Shown here piece after piece: positions 59,421-64,000 of a stretch of DNA of 64,000 nt. Under the pieces are notes generated by a model. The model was not told the DNA's origin and made no database searches. It worked only from the letters and a program-made list of their open reading frames with translations. The position numbers and the translations under genes were made by a program. This stretch comes from Micropterix aruncella (taxonomy: Eukaryota; Arthropoda; Insecta; Lepidoptera; Micropterigidae). Location: contig OX155965.1 of the NCBI GenBank assembly GCA_944548615.1, positions 20,718,596 to 20,782,595 on the forward strand, written 5' to 3'. How positions within the stretch are numbered: position 1 is the stretch's first letter; each line of letters starts with the position of its first letter.

Positions 59421-60123
59421 TGTGGGATTTGGAATATTTGCGCAAGAGCAATGTGTTATTCGTGAATGAAATCCTGTTGCACATATATCAAGGAAACAAA
59501 ATGTATTTATTTAAATATTTAAATTGGCAAAGTATCAAGTTTGCAACAAACCTAACACTAAACGTAGTTATTATCTACAATTTTACATGGAATAAAATTT
59601 ACCTTCAAAATTAAAAAAACACAGTAAGTTAAGTCACGCATATGTGTGATGATCGGTCCCATGATGCCCAACTAGGTGATAACTTGTTCTAGGGCAAACA
59701 TTATAAACAGAGTTAAAAGTAGGAAAAATATCATACATGTTTAAAAAAAACTAGTTTACAAAAAATAAAATAAAAACTACTGGCAATTTTATCTAAAATA
59801 TAAAAGTATTTCAAGAAAACAATAAAACATATTATATTTGTTGAAATTAATAAATATAAATATAAATGTAAATGTAATTCAATAAATTTAATTGTAAATG
59901 TAAATATAAATGTAAATTTAAATGTAAATGTAAATGTAATGTAAATGTAAATATGTATAAATATAAAGGTAATGTAATGTAAATTCAATATAAATGTTGA
60001 ATAAAATACCCTTAGCCTATAACTTAATAATAATTCATATAATAATATTATCAAATATAAAACGAAGTTCCAAAATTTGTAAAAAATGCAAATTGAAGAT
60101 ATTATTAAGTTATCGTTTGACAG
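59421..60123. other. AT-rich stretch with degenerate (TAAATG)n
   Basis: 59846-59995 is an imperfect hexanucleotide array (aaatgtaaatgtaaatataa). The 107-codon minus frame over it is an artefact. The rest is likely intron. Confidence 0.7.
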
Positions 60124-60176
60124 AGAACACGTTCACGGTGGTGGTGGAGAAGGACTGCCGCGGCCTGGGCCTGAGC
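60124..60176 (+). CDS. Candidate short coding exon, PDZ-like
   Basis: Flanked by AG (60122-60123, 'cgtttgacag') and GT (60177, 'gtaataataa'). The frame reads 'NTFTVVVEKDCRGLGLS': a beta strand (TFTVVVEK) followed by the R/K-x-GLGLS loop that binds the ligand carboxylate in PDZ domains. All 17 whole codons end in G or C in a region that is about two-thirds AT, the codon bias expected of a conserved host exon. It is 53 bp, so it would split codons at its edges. No other exon of the gene was found nearby. The owner gene cannot be named. The -1 base of the donor is C, slightly unusual. An overlapping 66-codon frame runs on through GT to a stop. Confidence 0.55.
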
Positions 60177-60271
60177 GTAATAATAATCTGGTAATAACAG
60201 CAAAACAACGTAGAAGAAAAATAGGTTCACAAGTAGAATAATAATTGATTCTTGTAAAATTATATTATTAG

Positions 60272-60400
60272 ATGTGGTGTTCATAGCCAAGTAAGTTGAA
60301 ACACCAGTTTCCGTCTATTACCGAAGTCAAGCAACATTTGGTGTGGGACATGACCAATGCGAGGATGGATGGACCACCTGACTATTGGCTGTCTGCTTTG
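60272..60400 (+). pseudogene. 5S rRNA-derived sequence
   Basis: Matches the 5S rRNA layout over about 110 bases: 'gttcatagccaagtaagttg' (5S CCAUACCAUGUUGAA), 'acaccagtttccgtctatta' (ACACCGGUUCUCGUCCGAUC), 'ccgaagtcaagcaacat' (A-box region CCGAAGUUAAGCAACAU) and 'ggatggatggaccacctg' (C-box region GGAUGGGUGACCGCCUGG). It has substitutions, small indels and a diverged 3' end, so it is not a functional 5S gene. It may be a stray pseudogene or the head of a 5S-derived SINE; the following 'gtagttaccactaagcgaca' could be a SINE body. Confidence 0.7.
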
Positions 60401-60802
60401 AAGTAGTTACCACTAAGCGACAAGGCGAGTTTCACGAAGGGACACTAGCCTTAAGGGTAAACAAACTAATGTCCTCTGTAAGTGATGGCATTGAATCGTT
60501 GGCAGTAGAATCGATTTTATTTTTCAGGATTTTACTTTCGCAACCGACAGAGTTAGAGCTGATTTTATTGTTATCTAAATTACTTATAATTCATCTATGA
60601 CCTTGAAGACTTTAATAAACAATTTTAGTACAATTAATAATATTACATATTAGAATTATGGAAATATACCAATGATAATAAGGACACGAAATAAGCCGCA
60701 AATAGGTATATTTCTAGTGAGGTCTATATCCACATCTCTAATTTCAGAAGTCAGATTTTGTATTGAAACATTGACACTATCTAATGTAGGTTAATCTACT
60801 AG
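60401..60802. other. Unassigned stretch
   Basis: The first 100 bases may be a body of the 5S-derived element. Otherwise nothing recognised. Confidence 0.35.
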
Positions 60803-61239
60803 TCTGTTTTTTCAACCGATGGGTCGCGAAGAGACCCTCGGGGGGTCGCAGTCTATCTGAAACAAAAAAAAAAACAAAATATTTTACAAAATCTTTATTT
60901 AACTAGTATGCCAAAATGTACAGCTTCGGAAGGGAAATATTTTTATTATGTGTTTTGTTGTTGCTTTTACAAAACTATATGTTGATCTGAGATAGAAAGA
61001 GTTAGGTACATACAGCTTTGAACATGAAAAAAACTGGTATAATTACGTGGTTTTCGCCATTGTTTTTACAAAAACTGTATTTATTCGATGCCTACAGTTA
61101 CAGCTTTGGTAGAGAATTAAGACGAGAAGGGATAGAGAGAACTAACACAGTCTAAGTAGGGGGGGGGGGGGGATGGCGTAGCGAAGGGTTTTTTTTACCC
61201 AAAAGGGGGTCGCGATCTAAAAAAGGTTGAAAAACACTG
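60803..61239. mobile_element. hAT-type MITE, second copy, about 437 bp
   Basis: Ends 'tctgttttttcaacc' (left) and, reverse complemented, 'cagtgtttttcaacc' (right). Subterminal 'gggtcgcgaagag' and 'gggggtcgcgatc', plus the interior 'acaaaatctttattta', 'acagcttt' and 'ttcgccattgtttttacaaa', match the copy at 15624-16007. A run of 14 G (61159-61172) has grown inside it. No 8-bp target duplication was recognised. Confidence 0.75.
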
Positions 61240-61401
61240 TGCCAGTTTATATTCAAAACGCCAATAGGCTTGTCCTGTTTCATTTATGTGTTACTGTAAG
61301 TCGAATACTTACGGTGATATTAGTAATGCACATTGAGAGTTTTTTTAGTTCAATACCAATAATATTACAATTGTATGTTTTAATACAGATCTACATTTCT
61401 C

Positions 61402-61659
61402 TTAACTCTCCAACCGCGGGTGTTTTTTCCGATCGATTATGTCTATATTCCACGATACATGTCATAACTTGTCCGTTCTCGTTAGGCTTGCGATTCAAGG
61501 ACGTGGAAAATGCGACTCTCGATATTACAGAGCAACAGAAAAAGATTCAACGGGGAAATAGCGGAAATACAGAAATTATATGCAACGCGATGATAGCGTA
61601 CAGAATCGTATGGAAAGAGCTAAACGGTCAGTGAGCGTCTCTCGCGGTTGGAGGGTTAA
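61402..61659. mobile_element. TTAA-flanked MITE, 258 bp
   Basis: Left TTAA-CTCTCCAACCGCG and right, reverse complemented, TTAA-CCCTCCAACCGCG: 12 of 13 bases of terminal inverted repeat next to TTAA on both sides, as for piggyBac-type elements. The ends differ from P1-P4, so it is a separate family. The 135-codon frame at 61227-61634 crosses it by chance. Confidence 0.75.
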
Positions 61660-64000
61660 ATCTGACTCATAAAGCCCATTTTTTATATCGTGCAAACTCT
61701 CAAAACGACCATCCACCTGCGATTTCTATGTGGTCCATGTCAAATCCATTTTTTGTCCTGCTTTGTCTGCCCGGTCCGTCCCATCGATATGAATTCACTC
61801 GATACGTTCGACACATCGATATGATTCAATCGAACCACCACAATTCGATAAGGTATGAATTTTGAAAAACTCGTATGCCTCAAACTAGGCAACAAAAGTG
61901 GCGCGGGTTTTTAAGTGTTGTGTGCGATCGTCTCCATTCCTCGGCGCGTCGTCGAAAGAGTTCTTTTGCCGCTCAGACTGAATAATTTACCAAGCAATTC
62001 CCGCCGCTATCGCTGTTTACACTTACGGCTGCATTGCAAGACTCACTGCTCGCCTTTTACCCCTCAACCGAAATAGAGATGTCGTGGGCCATTCACCGAG
62101 ATATTTGTTTTAACTGCCTTTAGGAAAAAAGATCGTATCACTTGATATGGTGTACGTACTCTCGTCGTCAACCTTATATGTTACTGTTGGGAAGAAACGA
62201 TTCAGTAAGTTTATAGAAAAAGCATAGAGAATATAATTATACCGCTTAACTATCTATTCATTACAAATTAATTATATATTATTTAATATAAATTGTCCGT
62301 ATTCATGGAATATAATTATAGTACCACTTTAACAAGGCCTCGAAAACAGTAACGATATTATGCGACATCACAGATATCCTAAGTAGTCATACCTAATCTA
62401 TCCTGACTAGTAATACCTAACCTGTGCTGACTAACCATACCTAAATTCCTGCGGTAAAACAAGTTATTAGGGCTCAGTGGTAGGCATTATATATGATAAT
62501 GGAATAGAATTATGAGAATGGAATTATGAGAATAGAGATATGAGAATAGAATTATATATGCACGACCGGAGAGGGTGGTATAAGCATATTCCAAATGAAT
62601 TTGCTATTACATTGTTATATCAATGATAGTAGCTAAACACTAAAGGAATGTAACGAAAAAACTTTTATCCAACTATACGAGAAAATCATGGACAAAATTT
62701 GGTAAAAATACCCAAAAGTCTGTAATTATTCTCAGATTTAGAAATATGCAAAACACTAAAAATATTGGAAACCATTCAAATTCAGCTAGATTTTAACAAA
62801 AATTGTGCAAAAAAACCGTATGGTAATTTTTTGCGGTTCTTATAGTTTGCTGAAATGTTTGTCAGATTTCCAACCACGTTAAAGGACTTGTTTTATTAAT
62901 TTATAAACTGACACCCAGGTAGTTATATTAAAATCGAAATTTTGATGGTATCGGTACTTCCTTTGTATTCCTCTTGAGTTCTCGTAAGGACTGAAAAAAC
63001 TATCTGGATGCGAGCTGGCAGACCAACTAATATTTAAAGAGCATCATTTTAGCTACTAGGCGAACTCGGTTCTATCTTGTAATTCGATGAGGTAAAATGG
63101 CCTCCCGATTTGACCCCTAAAAATGGTTGAACTACGGAACACCGGGCTCGGGTGACATGGTTTTTAGACTCTATTAATCGACTCTAAAGCCAACGAAAGG
63201 GTTTCGTTCTGTATCTATATATTAGGAAAAATGCTGGTCTGAAGTAAACCATTTATCTATTCGCTGCAAAACTTCCCCAAGCTTAGCCTCAGGAGAACAT
63301 TTTTTTGTTGTCTATTTGAGGTTTTTCTTTTTGAGGAAAGCGGTATTCTCCTATAACTCGATGAGGTACGTTATCATACAGCGGCCGTCTGGACTATTAT
63401 TCTTTTTGATGTATTCTTCTCTTTCAAAATTCATCGGTGTCGACGTATTTTTGTTTCTTTTAAATTATGATTTTTATGAAGCTGCTTAAGTTTGTGCGAA
63501 TTCAGCATTCATATTTAATTATCGAGTATTTTTTTCCTCTCGTTTTATTAATTACTCAAGCCGTTATATCGGCCAAGTATTACTATTTATTTGGTTGGAC
63601 CAATGTTCGCAATGACGACTGCACTATACAAAGTAATAATCTACTTCATATATTCCACCATCACCAAGTCATAATCTTCAATAATTTGCTTTGACCTGCA
63701 AATTTTTTCTTACTTGTCAATTTTATTTCTGCAATTTTTACTTCCTTTGAATTGGATTTCTCCACTCAATACCATATTGTTCTTCTTAATAATTAATGAC
63801 TTTGGTAGGCTCTTAGCTAAGCTCTTATCACTCACTGATATATTTTGTGTAACGAAAATTCTCTATCTTCCTTCTCTCTATTATGCAAAACAGCAGTGTA
63901 CTCAACGTGCCTCTATACTTGAGCGTAGCATACTTTTAACGGATTATAAAGGCTTCTAATTTGGAAAAGACCTTGCCGCAAGCTTACCGCCGTTACGTCT
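61660..64000. other. Mostly single-copy-looking AT-rich sequence, likely intron
   Basis: Contains a 24-bp x 3 repeat (62378-62450) and a short 'gaattatgagaatag' repeat (62500-62545). 'gatgaggta' words recur at 63088 and 63361. 61880-62090 is somewhat GC-richer. Frames at 63467 and 63714 have no signature. No exon or RNA gene recognised. Confidence 0.35.
62378..62450. repeat. Short tandem repeat, about 3 x 24 bp
   Basis: 'cctaagtagtcatacctaat', 'cctgactagtaatacctaac' and 'gctgactaaccatacctaaa' follow one another with about 24-base spacing. Confidence 0.75.

Noticed and set aside
61227..61634. 135-codon plus-strand ORF
   Set aside because: It spans a hAT MITE end and a TTAA MITE; no motif and no shared composition along its length.
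63080..63330. Possible minus-strand RT fragment ('EVLQRIDKWF')
   Set aside because: Only one weak segment, with stops on both sides and no neighbouring RT motifs.

Overview
The window is AT-rich, gene-poor nuclear DNA from an insect, most likely a moth or butterfly. The order call rests on interspersed repeats typical of Lepidoptera: Helitron 3' ends such as gcgaagccgcgggcaacagc followed by CTAG, the 'tactaatattataaacgcg' mini-Helitron, and a repeat ending 'gaagtcggttaaaa'. It also rests on the Jockey-like, RTE-like and Penelope-like retroelement relics. Species cannot be named from this sequence. No complete host protein-coding gene is visible. Almost every long open frame is either a decayed transposon gene or an antisense/microsatellite artefact.

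Layout. 0-3 kb: two Penelope-like coding fragments (endonuclease-like and reverse transcriptase) on the minus strand, split by LINE 3' ends and a 205-bp tandem duplication. 3.3-9.8 kb: a palindromic 330-bp MITE, two divergently oriented decayed LINEs, a GC-rich 558-bp inverted-repeat element, another minus-strand LINE, and a small satellite. 10-16 kb: a LINE 3'-UTR insertion with an 11-bp target duplication inside a SINE-like repeat, a three-unit repeat, inverted Penelope ends, a LINE relic, and a hAT MITE with a clean 8-bp target duplication. A 200-N assembly gap follows. 17-24 kb: the least damaged coding relic (a 5'-truncated LINE with poly(A) tail), a Penelope-like GIY-YIG fragment, a 440-bp (TA)n array and an RTE-like LINE relic. 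24-35.5 kb: a mini-Helitron, TTAA-flanked piggyBac-like non-autonomous elements (one inserted in a LINE tail), and a piggyBac transposase relic with its right end. 36-39 kb: LINEs with a restriction-like endonuclease and with an RNase H-zinc knuckle tail.

41-55 kb is the most structured part. Mini-Helitrons and a decayed, GC-rich C2H2 zinc-finger fragment precede three Helitron units joined exactly head to tail (45029-54634). The array sits between a host A and T, and units 1 and 2 are each mostly a ~135-bp minisatellite with a small hairpin in every monomer. 55-64 kb: more repeats, a decayed LINE, a 5S-rRNA-derived sequence, a second hAT MITE, a TTAA MITE, and one short interval (60124-60176) that looks like a real host exon. 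Its 17 consecutive codons all end in G or C, it encodes a PDZ-like strand plus GLGL loop, and AG and GT flank it. The right third is therefore probably intron of a plus-strand gene.

All calls come from reading the sequence and recalled family features. No database search was run. Element boundaries are approximate unless a target-site duplication or a defined terminus is stated.
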